Positions 52,303 through 62,212 of a DNA stretch of 64,000 bases are shown piece after piece. Each line of letters starts with the position of its first letter. Position 1 is the stretch's first letter. This stretch comes from Shewanella psychrophila (GTDB lineage: Bacteria; Pseudomonadota; Gammaproteobacteria; Enterobacterales; Shewanellaceae): positions 2,170,001-2,234,000 of the forward strand of contig NZ_CP014782.1 in assembly GCF_002005305.1 (NCBI RefSeq), in the 5' to 3' direction. The notes under the pieces were generated by a model, which was not told the origin of the DNA, did no database searches, and saw nothing but the letters and a program-made list of their open reading frames with translations. A program made the position numbers and the translations under genes.

Positions 52303-54066
52303 CTACTCCTTATGCTTATTCTGTGCCCAGACGGCCAGTTTTTCCCTGAATATTTTAGCGTTATGACGAATATCCACGGGGAATTCAGGATGAATAAGAA
52401 AACGTTTTATCTCTAGAGTCTGTTTATGCTGTTCGGCGATGGCATTCAACTCAGCATATAAGCCAGCGCCTAAAGAGCATGCCAGAGATTTATCAAGCTC
52501 GATACACAACAGTGGCACAATTTCTGGGATTTCCGATTGGCCATTAACTTCGACGCCCACCAGAGCTGAACGCTTCACCTGAGGGTGAGTGTTAAAAATT
52601 CTCTCAACGGGAATAGAGAAATAGCGTTTACCGCTGCTGGCATCGACTCGATGTGCCTTACGTCCACACATCCAAAGTTTGCCTTCACTGTCGAGATAAC
52701 CAAGATCGCCCATTCGATGACGCGTATGTTCACCATCTTGAATCTTAGCCTGCTCAGTGGCACTATCACGGCGATAATAACTACGGCTCACCATGGGGCC
52801 CTTAACGACGATTTCACCTATCTGTCCCGCCTGGAGTTTAAGGTCATCGCTCCAAATTCCGATAGGTTTTTCGGTGATAGCTATGATGGTAATATCCACA
52901 CCTGAGATAGCATCACCAACACAAATTCCGCCCCCCCCATCAGTGATAGCTGTAGTGCCGAAAAGAGCCTGACTGGCCATCTTGCTCAACGGCAGCGACT
53001 CAGTGGCACCGTAGGAGTTAAGCACTTCCACACCATCACTCAGCATCTTACTAAAATGCTTGATAGAGGAGATAGTTGCTGGTGCGCCGGCTGATATGAC
53101 ACGCTTGATGCTCGGCAATTTATGCTGGCTAGCCTCATCGACCGCACCCGCCCCGACTGGCACACCTGCCTGCCCCAGTCTCTCAATCAGAGCCGGATTA
53201 ACAAACATATTGCTACATTGATACTTCTCGATAGCGGCGAACAGATAGTCAGGATTAGCCGTTATCGGTTTGCTGGCATCCATCTCGGGAATAATCGAGG
53301 CCATGCCCAGTGCAGGGCCAAACAGGGAGAATAATGGAAATGTAGCTAAGTCACGTTCGCCAGGTTTAATCTTATAATCATCTCTCAGCGCACTTATCTG
53401 AGCCTCAAACATCTTGTGAGAGTAGATTACCCCCTTGGGTGTCCCTGTACTGCCACTGGTAAACAAAATAGCAGCCATCTCATCTGCGTCTAACCAGATC
53501 ATATCATAGGGCTCTGATGAGCCGTGAACAGCGATATCTTCTAGCGTGACGCCCCCAAATAAGCTGCGACCACCTACAGTAACCAATTTCTGAACCGATC
53601 CCTTACCCCAACCAAATAGCTTACGAGCCAGATGCGCCTTCGGGATACCGATAAAGGCATCGGGCTCTGATTCGATGAAACATTGCTTGAGATTTTTCAC
53701 GCCCATACCGGGGTCGACCAAGATAGGCACTACACCCGCTTTAAACAGGGCGAAAGTTAATGTGAAAAAATCGACACTCGGTGTCACCATCAACACGGCC
53801 TTCATGCCACGCGTTATCCCGTAGGCATTTAAACCATGGGCTAGACGATCACTTTGTTGATTGAGTTCTGAAAAATTGAGCTCTTGATATTCCAGCGTCT
53901 TAGTAGAGAACATTGACCCGGTAGCAGTTTGTACCGCTACAGCGAGATCGTCTGGATTATTTTTAGCAGCGCTAATGAGGTGACGGCAGAGATTAACACC
54001 GGCTCTTGTGTGGATCTCGCTGTCTTGTTCTGTTGAAGAATGGTTGGCAGTTAAAGAGGCTGACAT
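52303..54066 (-). CDS. oleC: OleC, beta-lactone synthetase (AMP-binding)
   Basis: A 587-residue adenylate-forming enzyme. The core motif AAILFTSGSTGTPKGVIYSH, the GATE-like LNSYGATESLPLSKM and the C-terminal MGDLGYLDSEGKLWMCGRKAHRV are clear. In Ole pathways OleC converts the beta-hydroxy acid to a beta-lactone. Its length is like that of other OleC proteins. Between oleB and oleD. Confidence 0.92.
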   Translation of the reverse strand: MSASLTANHSSTEQDSEIHTRAGVNLCRHLISAAKNNPDDLAVAVQTATGSMFSTKTLEYQELNFSELNQQSDRLAHGLNAYGITRGMKAVLMVTPSVDFFTLTFALFKAGVVPILVDPGMGVKNLKQCFIESEPDAFIGIPKAHLARKLFGWGKGSVQKLVTVGGRSLFGGVTLEDIAVHGSSEPYDMIWLDADEMAAILFTSGSTGTPKGVIYSHKMFEAQISALRDDYKIKPGERDLATFPLFSLFGPALGMASIIPEMDASKPITANPDYLFAAIEKYQCSNMFVNPALIERLGQAGVPVGAGAVDEASQHKLPSIKRVISAGAPATISSIKHFSKMLSDGVEVLNSYGATESLPLSKMASQALFGTTAITDGGGGICVGDAISGVDITIIAITEKPIGIWSDDLKLQAGQIGEIVVKGPMVSRSYYRRDSATEQAKIQDGEHTRHRMGDLGYLDSEGKLWMCGRKAHRVDASSGKRYFSIPVERIFNTHPQVKRSALVGVEVNGQSEIPEIVPLLCIELDKSLACSLGAGLYAELNAIAEQHKQTLEIKRFLIHPEFPVDIRHNAKIFREKLAVWAQNKHKE

Positions 54067-54159
54067 GTTCTATGACCTTTCTCATTTTATATGCAATAAG
54101 CGGCCAACTTGACCGCTTATTTGTATCTTATCCTCTCGCTAAAAAGCTAACCGCGACGA

Positions 54160-55047
54160 TTAAACGGCAGCAGAATCGCGACTCATAAACTGAGTGATAT
54201 GACCAACAACTTCATCACTGGCATCTTCAAGAATATAGTGACCGCAGTCTGCAAATTCATGCACGGTCGCATGGGGCATCTCAACTTTCCACTGAGCAAG
54301 GAAATGCTTATCGAATACGAAGTCTTTCAGACCCCAACAGATCATCGTCGGCACATTGGAAAATTTGGGTAAACTTGCAGCGATCTCCGACACCAATTCA
54401 TAATTCCGATCACCCTCTTTCAACGGGATATCTTGCACGAATCTCAAGGTTGAGATGCGGTTTGCCCATGAGTTGAACGGCGCCACATAGGCTTTACGTA
54501 TCTCACTCGACATTGGCTTACGCTTAACGCCAACATAAGAGGCGATAGATGAAAATGCGTTGAAACCGCGAACCAGACCTGTGCCTAGTAAGGTATTACG
54601 ACAGATCCATAAAGCCCAAGGAAAAGGCTTAGCTTTGGGTAGATGAAAAGCACCGGTATTCAGAATGACTAATTTCTTAATCCGCTCAGGATAGCGAGCG
54701 GCGAACCCCATGCCTATCATTCCGCCCCAGTCATGCACCACTAAGGTGATATTCTCTTTCACATTCAGATGCTCAAGCAAAGCTTCGAGATCGTCAATAC
54801 GATTTTTTAGGGTGTAGTCATAGCCGCTGTCATCTGGTTTATCGGACAATCCACAACCAATATGGTCCGGTACGATACATTGATGGTTACAGCTCAGCGC
54901 AGAGACCACATTTCGATAATAGAATGACCAGCTTGGGTTGCCATGAACCATAACCACTGGCTCACCTAGACCTTCATTGACGTACTGTAGCTTATGACCA
55001 TTTCTGTCGAGATAATTGCGCTTGAAGGGAAACAGAGTGTCTAACAT
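54160..55047 (-). CDS. oleB: OleB, beta-lactone decarboxylase
   Basis: A 295-residue alpha/beta hydrolase of the haloalkane-dehalogenase branch. HGNPSW (35-40) supplies the oxyanion and Trp region; nucleophile D106 in VVHDWGGM; acid D242 in WGLKDFVF; H270 in CGHYILED. OleB decarboxylates the beta-lactone to the cis-olefin. Between oleA and oleC. Confidence 0.92.
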   Translation of the reverse strand: MLDTLFPFKRNYLDRNGHKLQYVNEGLGEPVVMVHGNPSWSFYYRNVVSALSCNHQCIVPDHIGCGLSDKPDDSGYDYTLKNRIDDLEALLEHLNVKENITLVVHDWGGMIGMGFAARYPERIKKLVILNTGAFHLPKAKPFPWALWICRNTLLGTGLVRGFNAFSSIASYVGVKRKPMSSEIRKAYVAPFNSWANRISTLRFVQDIPLKEGDRNYELVSEIAASLPKFSNVPTMICWGLKDFVFDKHFLAQWKVEMPHATVHEFADCGHYILEDASDEVVGHITQFMSRDSAAV

Positions 55048-55159
55048 GACTCTTCCTAAATATTCTTTTCATCATCGCGCCTCTATCTTGAGACGCATAA
55101 CGTGATTATGTGAGGTATGGGACTGAAATGTACTAAGCGTGCACTAATAGCCGCTTTCG

Positions 55160-56209
55160 TTACCACTTAATCCCAAGCATCATACAGTTAAGGCCACTGC
55201 CTATGCCTAAGAAGCTCACTTGGTCGCCTTTTTGAAGGAATCCCTGATCGTGAGCCATCGCAGCCGTCACAGGTAAAGACACCGTGCCCATATTGCCCAG
55301 CAGTTGATAGGTAGGGAACTCTTTTTCTTGAGGGATATTAAGTGCATTGAGCACCTGACGACGATTTGATGAGCCTACCTGATGGCAGATCACTTTATCG
55401 ACCTGCTCCACCACCCAATCCCGCTGTTCAAGGAAATGGCTCCAGGTATGACGAGCGAGTTCTACGCCCTCTTTGAGCAGTGCAACACCATCGGTGCGCA
55501 TAAACTCACGATACAAGTGTAATCCGGCTTCCTGCAGGCCCCATTGACATAAATTATGATGTTCAGGGGCCGATAAGTGACTAGCACCGAGTAGCTGATG
55601 CTGACGGTCACTCATGAGTGGCAAACTGCCATCGGTCAGCAAGACGGCAACCGCGCCCGAACCACCGGTTAAGGTTGCTAAGGATTGCGCATAATTCTGC
55701 ATGGTTTGCTCGGCCAACATATTATCTATGGTGATATCCACAATATGACGTGCAGATTCACATGAGACCACTAAGCCAGCTTTAATTTGACCAAGTTCAA
55801 TGCGGTTAGCAATATCTAAAATACCTGAGAGTACGCCAAGGCATGCATTGCTGATGTCATAGATGGCGGTATCTTTCGACACCCCAAGCTCTGCTGCGAT
55901 GCGACACGCCGTTGCCGGTTCGTGTTGATCACGGCAGACACCTGTGTATACCACAGCGCCTAAATCACTCACTTTCACGCCAGTTTCATCAATAGCCTTG
56001 TGAGCAGCAGCCAGAGCACCGTCTGATAATCTATGACCTTTTGGCCACCAACGACGCTCGGTGATCCCGGTTAATGCGGCAAGCTGCCCCATAGGGATGC
56101 GAAACTTCTTATATAGGGGTGCCAAACGAGATTCTAATTCAGAAGTGGACACCACTTCAGGTGCCAGTTCATATGCCAGGCTATTGATAAATACTCGGGA
56201 ATATTTCAT
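55160..56209 (-). CDS. oleA: OleA, Claisen-condensing thiolase-like enzyme
   Basis: A 349-residue KAS III-like thiolase. C123 in ISNACLGVLSG is the nucleophile; H276 in ICHQVGSS and N306 in LLGNMGT complete the triad. E97 (DQHEPAT) sits 26 residues before the Cys, the spacing of the essential Glu in Xanthomonas OleA. It joins two fatty acyl-CoA chains. First gene of oleABCD. The start at 56209 is ATG. In Shewanella the product of this cluster is a polyunsaturated C31 hydrocarbon; that outcome here is inferred from the cluster. Confidence 0.93.
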   Translation of the reverse strand: MKYSRVFINSLAYELAPEVVSTSELESRLAPLYKKFRIPMGQLAALTGITERRWWPKGHRLSDGALAAAHKAIDETGVKVSDLGAVVYTGVCRDQHEPATACRIAAELGVSKDTAIYDISNACLGVLSGILDIANRIELGQIKAGLVVSCESARHIVDITIDNMLAEQTMQNYAQSLATLTGGSGAVAVLLTDGSLPLMSDRQHQLLGASHLSAPEHHNLCQWGLQEAGLHLYREFMRTDGVALLKEGVELARHTWSHFLEQRDWVVEQVDKVICHQVGSSNRRQVLNALNIPQEKEFPTYQLLGNMGTVSLPVTAAMAHDQGFLQKGDQVSFLGIGSGLNCMMLGIKW

Positions 56210-56457
56210 GAAACAGTATTATTTCGCTCACAATATCGGCGCGACTTCAGCCAATAAGTATTATTATTTAGTATTAACCCATCATTTGAGCAAGAAAAGG
56301 CTAATGATTCAATAAAAAACCGTCATACCTACGCTTTTTTCACTAATAAACTACATATTTTATCAAAAAAATAAGGTCTAAAAGAAAAAAACAAACATGA
56401 CTTATTATATCTTCACTATAAAAACATAGACTTAGTTAATCCTTCATACGCTGGGTG

Positions 56458-57750
56458 TTAGTTTGTTTGTTTTTCAGCCGATATTAACGAATTTCTCGGC
56501 GTAACCGCTTTTTTGCAGAATTGAGTTAACTTTACCGAGTAGCCTTGCTCCTCGAGAAAACAAACTCTATCGAGCAGTAACCATTGTTCCAATATGCCAC
56601 GAAACAGATGGGCTACCAGGTCAATTCGACGGGTTAGTCTCTGCCTCTGAACGCCTACCTCAAGGTAAGTGTTAATATCTAGATCGACAGGTAAATCCAC
56701 AGACTTTTTCTCCGCCGCCCAATGACAAAACGCCTCAAAATCTTGGTTCAATTGGCTCTGCTTTATCGATGGAATGGGTAGATATTCCGTGCTTTGATTA
56801 ACCTCACGCTGCAAGGAGTCGAATCCCAAACGCCAAATAACTTCTCTGTGACGATATTCCACTTGTTTCGCGTTAGCAATGGTACTGTGCTGCAACGGCA
56901 CCTGCAGATCATGTCGGGATAACACCAGTTCACTATCGAGTACCACTTGTGACATCCCCTGATACTGCTCAGCTTGAATAAGGTGGTAACAGCAAGGAGA
57001 GATGATTATGGCTCTGGTGTTTGCTTGAGATGCCAATCGTAGTAAGCGCACATGGAGATCGCCACAGGCATGCAGTGCCACGGCTTGCTGATCCCTCTTT
57101 AGCTTGGATTGTTGAGGTGCGAATGCATTGCCGCAGATAAATTCCTGAGGCAGATGCCATTTATCGGCAAATTTTGTTCCCTCGTCGCACAGATTCTGCT
57201 GCCACTCCAGACTCACAACTGGACGAGAATGAGCCTTGGAAATCAACCGACCAAGATGCCCTTTTCCGGCGCACCACTCCAGCACTTCACTGGTATCAGG
57301 CTTAATTTGTGCTGCAAATGCCGTGATTTGTGACCATTTCCGCCCTTTTATGCCGGCACTGAAATGAGAAGCTTCCTTATGAGACAAGAGTTCAACCGAT
57401 AGCTGAGCTAGATCTGTGTCCCCTTTTGTTAAAGCGGTTTCCACTTGCCCTAGCAAGTCCAATTGCCATGAAGCATCACTTCTCTGCAGATCTTGCTGTA
57501 ACGCAGGCAGCAACTCAGCGTTTAACTCAGCTTGTGTCTTATCCAATTCATCGATATCGACATCAGATATCGACCAAACCTTATTAGCCAAACAGGGGAA
57601 CCGTTTCTCCCAGGGTAATAAAGTGCAATCGAATGCCTTCACCTGCCATAGTGTACGGCTCTGAACTAATAACGTATCGAGTTTTTTGAGCCGATGGCGG
57701 TGTGAATTTTCTTGCAAGGTTATAGGCACTCTTTTTCTAAATAAAAACAC
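56458..57750 (-). CDS. SAM-dependent methyltransferase (Methyltransf_32 type)
   Basis: A 430-residue protein. The SAM-binding start is VLEWCAGKGHLGRLISKAHS; ALHACGDLHVRLLR and IISPCCYHLIQAEQYQG are the hallmark blocks of the family that includes METTL25-type proteins. N- and C-terminal extensions (about 150 residues each) are family-like. Substrate unknown. Stands alone. Confidence 0.8.
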   Translation of the reverse strand: MFLFRKRVPITLQENSHRHRLKKLDTLLVQSRTLWQVKAFDCTLLPWEKRFPCLANKVWSISDVDIDELDKTQAELNAELLPALQQDLQRSDASWQLDLLGQVETALTKGDTDLAQLSVELLSHKEASHFSAGIKGRKWSQITAFAAQIKPDTSEVLEWCAGKGHLGRLISKAHSRPVVSLEWQQNLCDEGTKFADKWHLPQEFICGNAFAPQQSKLKRDQQAVALHACGDLHVRLLRLASQANTRAIIISPCCYHLIQAEQYQGMSQVVLDSELVLSRHDLQVPLQHSTIANAKQVEYRHREVIWRLGFDSLQREVNQSTEYLPIPSIKQSQLNQDFEAFCHWAAEKKSVDLPVDLDINTYLEVGVQRQRLTRRIDLVAHLFRGILEQWLLLDRVCFLEEQGYSVKLTQFCKKAVTPRNSLISAEKQTN

Positions 57751-57766
57751 AGGAAAAGACAGGAAT

Positions 57767-57807
57767 AAAAACAGCTGCTAGCCCTACATGATACAGGGTT
57801 AGCAGCT
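57767..57807 (-). terminator. Terminator of the lipoprotein/TM gene
   Basis: On the minus strand GCTGCTAACCCT (57806-57795) and AGGGCTAGCAGC (57785-57774) pair over about 12 bases with one mismatch, followed by TGTTTTTATT. It is 40 bases after the stop codon. Confidence 0.8.
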
Positions 57808-57846
57808 AGTTCCTAGGAGCTAGGGCGTAGGAGCTCGTCTTTTTAC

Positions 57847-59034
57847 TTAATTTATAGCCTTGCTACTCAGCTTACTCCTCTTCTTGCTTTCCATGCGTTT
57901 TCCCAAGAAAACACCTAGACCAAGAGGAGCAAAGAAAACCACGACTAAGAAGAGTACGAAATAGAGGATCAGACTCTTAAGTGTCTTGGTTAACTCCTGA
58001 AACACCACCTCTACCGTATGTTTAGATATATCATCCAGGTTAGCCGCCGCGGCGACGCGCTCTCTGGCAACCATTTCCTCGAGAGCCAGACGCTCATTCT
58101 TAACCATCAACTCTAATGCCTGACGCTCTACAGATAGTTGTTTAAGCTTATCATCGGTCGAGTCACTCAGTTGCTGCAGTAGAGGGCTCAGCTCTCGTCG
58201 CATATCTACGGCTAAGCTTTGCATCATCTCAGGGCTCTGTGCCATCAGCTCCTGGAACCTTGCCGATGTCTCGCTGATACTCACAAGCGTTGCCTGAACT
58301 TCTTCGGCATTGATATTTGAATGCAGCGCATAGAGTTCGGCTTTCCAACCTAATATTTTAGGCATCTGCTCAGAGATCATCGCCATGCGATCTGAAATAT
58401 CGCTCATCACTTCCGGCACTGAGCCAAAGGTAGTCACAGCTTCGAATTCATTGATCTCTCTGAACTTTAACCAGTCATTAAATGCTGACTTGCGACTGAA
58501 AGTGATATCAGTGAGAGGGTTCTCCAACACGTATTGTTTGATAAAATCGCGGTTCTTGTTGAAGTCGCCCTGAGATAAGAAGCCTTTAACTGTCTTCTCA
58601 AATTGAGTCTCTAATGCTCTACTGGTCTCGATAACCTTCGATTGTTGTTCACCAAATAGCGCCTTACCTGCTCCAGTTTCATAAAACTCACTCATCTGCG
58701 CTGTGTAGGCCCAGGTATCAACCATGGCTGCCACCGGTGAAGCCTGGAAAATAGTCCTTTGTAACGCCTGTTCAGAATTTATTTTCCACATCAGAGCGTT
58801 AGATTTCAGATATATATCTTGCTGATCGGCAGATTCAAGCGCTGAAATCTGGTCGGCAGTCTGTTCTACTCGACTATAAAAAGTACTGCTAAAATCACGG
58901 CTAAATACCCGCATATTTAGTTGCTCTTGAGGCAGAGGCACCACACCACTCTCAAGTTTTACCTCTAACAGAGAACATGCCGTCGTAAGCAGACCCAGCA
59001 CAACAAAAACACTTAAGCGTAGCAACGCTTTCAT
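57847..59034 (-). CDS. Lipoprotein with a C-terminal membrane segment, unknown function
   Basis: A 395-residue protein. The lipobox LTTAC puts the lipidated Cys at residue 20. Most of the protein is helical and polar, with a coiled-coil-like stretch (about 290-345, LKQLSVERQALELMVKNERLALEEM). Then comes a strong hydrophobic segment (LILYFVLFLVVVFFAPLGLGVFLG) and a basic tail. So it should be held in the inner membrane at both ends. Family not recognised. No partner gene adjacent. Confidence 0.6.
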   Translation of the reverse strand: MKALLRLSVFVVLGLLTTACSLLEVKLESGVVPLPQEQLNMRVFSRDFSSTFYSRVEQTADQISALESADQQDIYLKSNALMWKINSEQALQRTIFQASPVAAMVDTWAYTAQMSEFYETGAGKALFGEQQSKVIETSRALETQFEKTVKGFLSQGDFNKNRDFIKQYVLENPLTDITFSRKSAFNDWLKFREINEFEAVTTFGSVPEVMSDISDRMAMISEQMPKILGWKAELYALHSNINAEEVQATLVSISETSARFQELMAQSPEMMQSLAVDMRRELSPLLQQLSDSTDDKLKQLSVERQALELMVKNERLALEEMVARERVAAAANLDDISKHTVEVVFQELTKTLKSLILYFVLFLVVVFFAPLGLGVFLGKRMESKKRSKLSSKAIN

Positions 59035-59359
59035 AAAGCCCCCAGTAACTTTTCACAATCCATTGAAAAGCTAAATAAATGAAAAAACAATCGATAAAAA
59101 TTCAATCGAGTCTAGCATTTGAAATCTATTTTACCTATAGCTTACAGTGCTATAGATCATTCATCAGCTAAATATACCTCACCCTGTTTTCATTAAGAGT
59201 TAAATATTAACATCATGATAAACATCACCTTTACAATGGGAAGAAAACACAGGGTTTCAATAACTGAGATTGGTATAATTCATCCTCCCTTGAAAATCGT
59301 GACAAGGATCACTAAAATCTCGGTCAATAATTTAACAATAGAAATCTGGGCCAAAATAG
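59035..59359 (+). other. Divergent intergenic region, no gene seen
   Basis: About 325 AT-rich bases between the lipoprotein gene and a divergent DUF1289 gene. It must hold two promoters. An isolated GATTGGTATAATT string (about 59271) resembles one end of the 45-kb MITE-like element but has no partner. Confidence 0.4.
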
Positions 59360-59605
59360 ATGATTCACTCCCCTTGCGTGGCTAAATGTGGTTTAAATGA
59401 CGATGACATCTGCGTGGGCTGTTATCGGACTATCGATGAGATTGTCGGCTGGAGCGCAGGCGATGATGTATTTAAAGCTGAGGTGTGGGAAAAGTTAGCG
59501 AAGCGCAAAACCGAACTAGGCAAAGGTGAGAATAGTGAAAGTAAACGTATCAGTCGACAAAAGTGGCAAGAAACCGAGGCGCGATTAACATTGAACGAAC
59601 TTTAA
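59360..59605 (+). CDS. DUF1289 protein
   Basis: An 81-residue protein with the Cys pattern SPCVAKCGLNDDDICVGCYRTIDEIVGW, a four-Cys motif that probably binds zinc, then a charged helical tail. DUF1289 proteins are usually 55-80 residues. Function unknown. The frame ends just before a terminator shared with the convergent yajD gene. Confidence 0.9.
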   Translation: MIHSPCVAKCGLNDDDICVGCYRTIDEIVGWSAGDDVFKAEVWEKLAKRKTELGKGENSESKRISRQKWQETEARLTLNEL

Positions 59606-59611
59606 TTGGTA

Positions 59612-59664
59612 TAAAAAAGCTATTAAGAATACACAGCCGAATCGGCACGTATCACTTAATAGCC
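59612..59664 (-). terminator. Terminator between DUF1289 and yajD genes
   Basis: GCTATTAAG (59619-59627) and CTTAATAGC (59655-59663) pair over nine bases with an inner GCCGA/TCGGC stem. On the minus strand GCTTTTTTAT follows, so it ends the yajD transcript. Confidence 0.75.
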
Positions 59665-59675
59665 TGGTTGATAAA

Positions 59676-60044
59676 CTACTTTTTCATCATGCCTTTGAGA
59701 TCGGCGAACGGATTATAGGTTGCCGCTTCCACCTTAGTCTCAGTGGTCGCACCATACTGAATCAGCTCTTCAAATTTCGAATGCTCATTATCATGGCAAT
59801 AAAGGCAAAGTAACTCCCAGTTTGAGCCATCGGATGGGTTATTATCATGATTGTGATCTCTATGATGCACGGTCAGTTCACGCAGGTTAGCGTTATTAAA
59901 CTCACGAGTACAACGACCACATATCCAAGGGTATAACTTCAGCGCCTGCTCGCGATAACCCGTTTCGCGTTTCGCTTTATAATCTCTGGCTTGAGCTAAT
60001 ACTTTATCTAATTTGCTTTGACCTTGGCTTACCGACATACACAT
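59676..60044 (-). CDS. yajD: YajD-type HNH nuclease family protein
   Basis: A 122-residue protein with the HNH pattern: IC..RCTREFNNANLRELTVHHRDHNHDNNPSDGSNWELLCLYCHDNEH, containing two CxxC pairs and the HHRDHNH catalytic His region. N-terminal tail DKVLAQARDYKAKRETGYREQALKLYPWIC is typical of YajD. DNA nuclease activity is predicted by the family. Confidence 0.93.
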   Translation of the reverse strand: MCMSVSQGQSKLDKVLAQARDYKAKRETGYREQALKLYPWICGRCTREFNNANLRELTVHHRDHNHDNNPSDGSNWELLCLYCHDNEHSKFEELIQYGATTETKVEAATYNPFADLKGMMKK

Positions 60045-60095
60045 TCATCCCGCTCATAGCTATCGAAACTGACTTCATCATGGCCAATACGATAG

Positions 60096-60138
60096 CAAAA
60101 AAATACCCTGTGGCAATAATAACATTGCTACAGGGTAA
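60096..60138 (-). terminator. Terminator of the BCCT gene
   Basis: On the minus strand TACCCTGT (60137-60130) pairs with ACAGGGTA (60111-60104), with an inner partial stem; TTTTTTT follows (60103-60097). It is 60 bases after the stop codon. Confidence 0.85.
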
Positions 60139-60196
60139 ATTTAACTGTTTAACCGACTTTCCGCTAAAAGCCTACTGCTAAAAATCTAACTTAGGC

Positions 60197-62173
60197 TTAT
60201 TCATCTCCGCCCAAGTATTCTGAACTTGAAATATGCAGGTAGTGGGTGTATTTCTCATACTGAGTCACTACATCGGCTAAGATCTGTTTCTGATTGAATC
60301 CCATCACATCATAGTGTTGTCCACCATGCTCAAGGAAGACTTCAGCACGATAGTAATCTGTCTCCCCATCATCAACTTCACTCACTAGCGGGTTGGTAAT
60401 GGTAAAGGCTCTGATCCGCAGGCCGTAGACAAAATCATTATGATCTTCACTGGGAATGACAAACCTGACTCGATTGTCTAAATTGACGACCCTGGCTGGG
60501 ATGCCCCGACGAGTGAAACTATCACATACTTTAATCAGCGCCGGGGTCGCCACCTGCTCGAGGAACTCCTGCACATCATCTTCACTTGGGTGAGACACTA
60601 GGACATCGAGATGGTCTTCCCAGTCCACATCGGTCTTGCTGTACTGCACACTGGTATTATGAGACTGGACACTGTTGAGTTTGATCCAATCATCTTGCAG
60701 CGCCTTATAAAGGCCTAAGCACATTAACAACATCACCAGTAAGAAAGGCAGTGCACTGGCAATAGCTACAGTCTGCAAGGCCTGTAGACCGCCTGCTAGC
60801 AAGAGCACAGAAGCAACCACGCCTTGGAGCAAGGCCCAGAAAACACGCTGCCACACAGGAGCATCTTGATCGCCACCCGAGGTAAGGTTATCGATAACCA
60901 GAGAACCGGAATCTGACGAGGTGACAAAGAAGGTTATGACTAAGCACAGAGCTATCGTCGACAACAGGGTCGAGAACGGCATATGTTCGAAGAACACAAA
61001 CAGGGCGACAGATACATCCGTTGACACAGCTTCGGACAGATAAGTGGCGCCATGATTCATGATCGCATCTATCGCCGTGTTACCAAATACCGTCATCCAA
61101 AGGAAGGTAAAAGCCGATGGCACTAATAGCACGCCAATCAGGAATTCCCTGATGGTTCGCCCGCGGGAAACACGCGCGATAAAGGTGCCGACAAAAGGTG
61201 ACCATGAGATCCACCAGCCCCAATAGAGCAAGGTCCAACCACCGATCCAGTCATTCTTCTGCTCATAGGCATATAAGTTAAATGTCTTGCCCACGATATC
61301 ACTCAAATAGCCGCCAGTGTTTTGCACGAAAGCCTGTAGTAATTCAACCGTAGGGCCAAATATAAGCACAAAAATTAACAAGATCACCGCGAGCCCCAGA
61401 TTCAGCTCACTGAGACGTTTAACGCCTTTGTCCAGACCAGAGAATACTGACAGGGTAGCGATCAGTGAGATAGCGATGATCAATCCGACCTGCACCATGG
61501 CATTGACTGGCACACCGAGTAAATAGTTGAGGCCAGAGTTCACCTGCAGCACACCAAAACCCAGGGAGGTAGCCACACCAAACATGGTACCTAGCACAGC
61601 AAAGGTATCAACTGCATGACCTATGGGTCCATGAATGCGTTCACCAATTAAGGGGTAAAGGGCACTTCTCGGCAACAAAGGTAACTTATGACGGTAGGAG
61701 AAGTAAGCCAGACTCAGAGCGACTACGGCGTAGATAGCCCAAGCATGGATCCCCCAATGGAAGAAGGTGATCTTCATGGCATCTTTTGCAGCCTGAATAG
61801 TCTCAGGCGTCGCATCAGGCGGTGCCAGATAATGCATCACAGGTTCGGCGACACCGAAGAACATCAGACCTATGCCCATACCCGCTGAAAACAGCATGGC
61901 AATCCAGCTTTTATAGCTGTAATCGGGCTCAGCGTGATCTGGTCCGAGTTTGATATCGCCGAAACGGCTAACCATGACAAAGATGATAAAAATAAGGAAG
62001 ATGGCTACACCTAAGATGTAAAGCCAGCCAGCTTTTAACTCAAACCAAGATTGAGCCGACTTAAATACATTTTGAGCTTGCTCGGGCCAGGTGGCACCAA
62101 TAAATACCATTAAAACAATTAAAAACACGGACGAGAAAAAAACGGGGGGGTTAATACTGGATTTGATCGACAT
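60197..62173 (-). CDS. BCCT-family betaine/choline transporter
   Basis: A membrane protein of about 658 residues with twelve hydrophobic segments. WTLLYWGWWISWSPFVGTFIARVSRGRTIREFLIGV holds the aromatic substrate site and the BCCT signature. The last 160 residues (after about residue 505) form a cytoplasmic domain with DVLVSHPSEDDVQEFLEQVATPALIKVCDSF, as in BetT-type choline transporters. Start at 62173 with GAGAG nearby; the frame opens at 62212. Osmoprotectant uptake is likely; substrate is not fixed. Confidence 0.92.
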   Translation of the reverse strand: MSIKSSINPPVFFSSVFLIVLMVFIGATWPEQAQNVFKSAQSWFELKAGWLYILGVAIFLIFIIFVMVSRFGDIKLGPDHAEPDYSYKSWIAMLFSAGMGIGLMFFGVAEPVMHYLAPPDATPETIQAAKDAMKITFFHWGIHAWAIYAVVALSLAYFSYRHKLPLLPRSALYPLIGERIHGPIGHAVDTFAVLGTMFGVATSLGFGVLQVNSGLNYLLGVPVNAMVQVGLIIAISLIATLSVFSGLDKGVKRLSELNLGLAVILLIFVLIFGPTVELLQAFVQNTGGYLSDIVGKTFNLYAYEQKNDWIGGWTLLYWGWWISWSPFVGTFIARVSRGRTIREFLIGVLLVPSAFTFLWMTVFGNTAIDAIMNHGATYLSEAVSTDVSVALFVFFEHMPFSTLLSTIALCLVITFFVTSSDSGSLVIDNLTSGGDQDAPVWQRVFWALLQGVVASVLLLAGGLQALQTVAIASALPFLLVMLLMCLGLYKALQDDWIKLNSVQSHNTSVQYSKTDVDWEDHLDVLVSHPSEDDVQEFLEQVATPALIKVCDSFTRRGIPARVVNLDNRVRFVIPSEDHNDFVYGLRIRAFTITNPLVSEVDDGETDYYRAEVFLEHGGQHYDVMGFNQKQILADVVTQYEKYTHYLHISSSEYLGGDE

Positions 62174-62212
62174 ATTACTCTCGCAAATTAGCAAATAGTT
62201 GATACAACTCAC

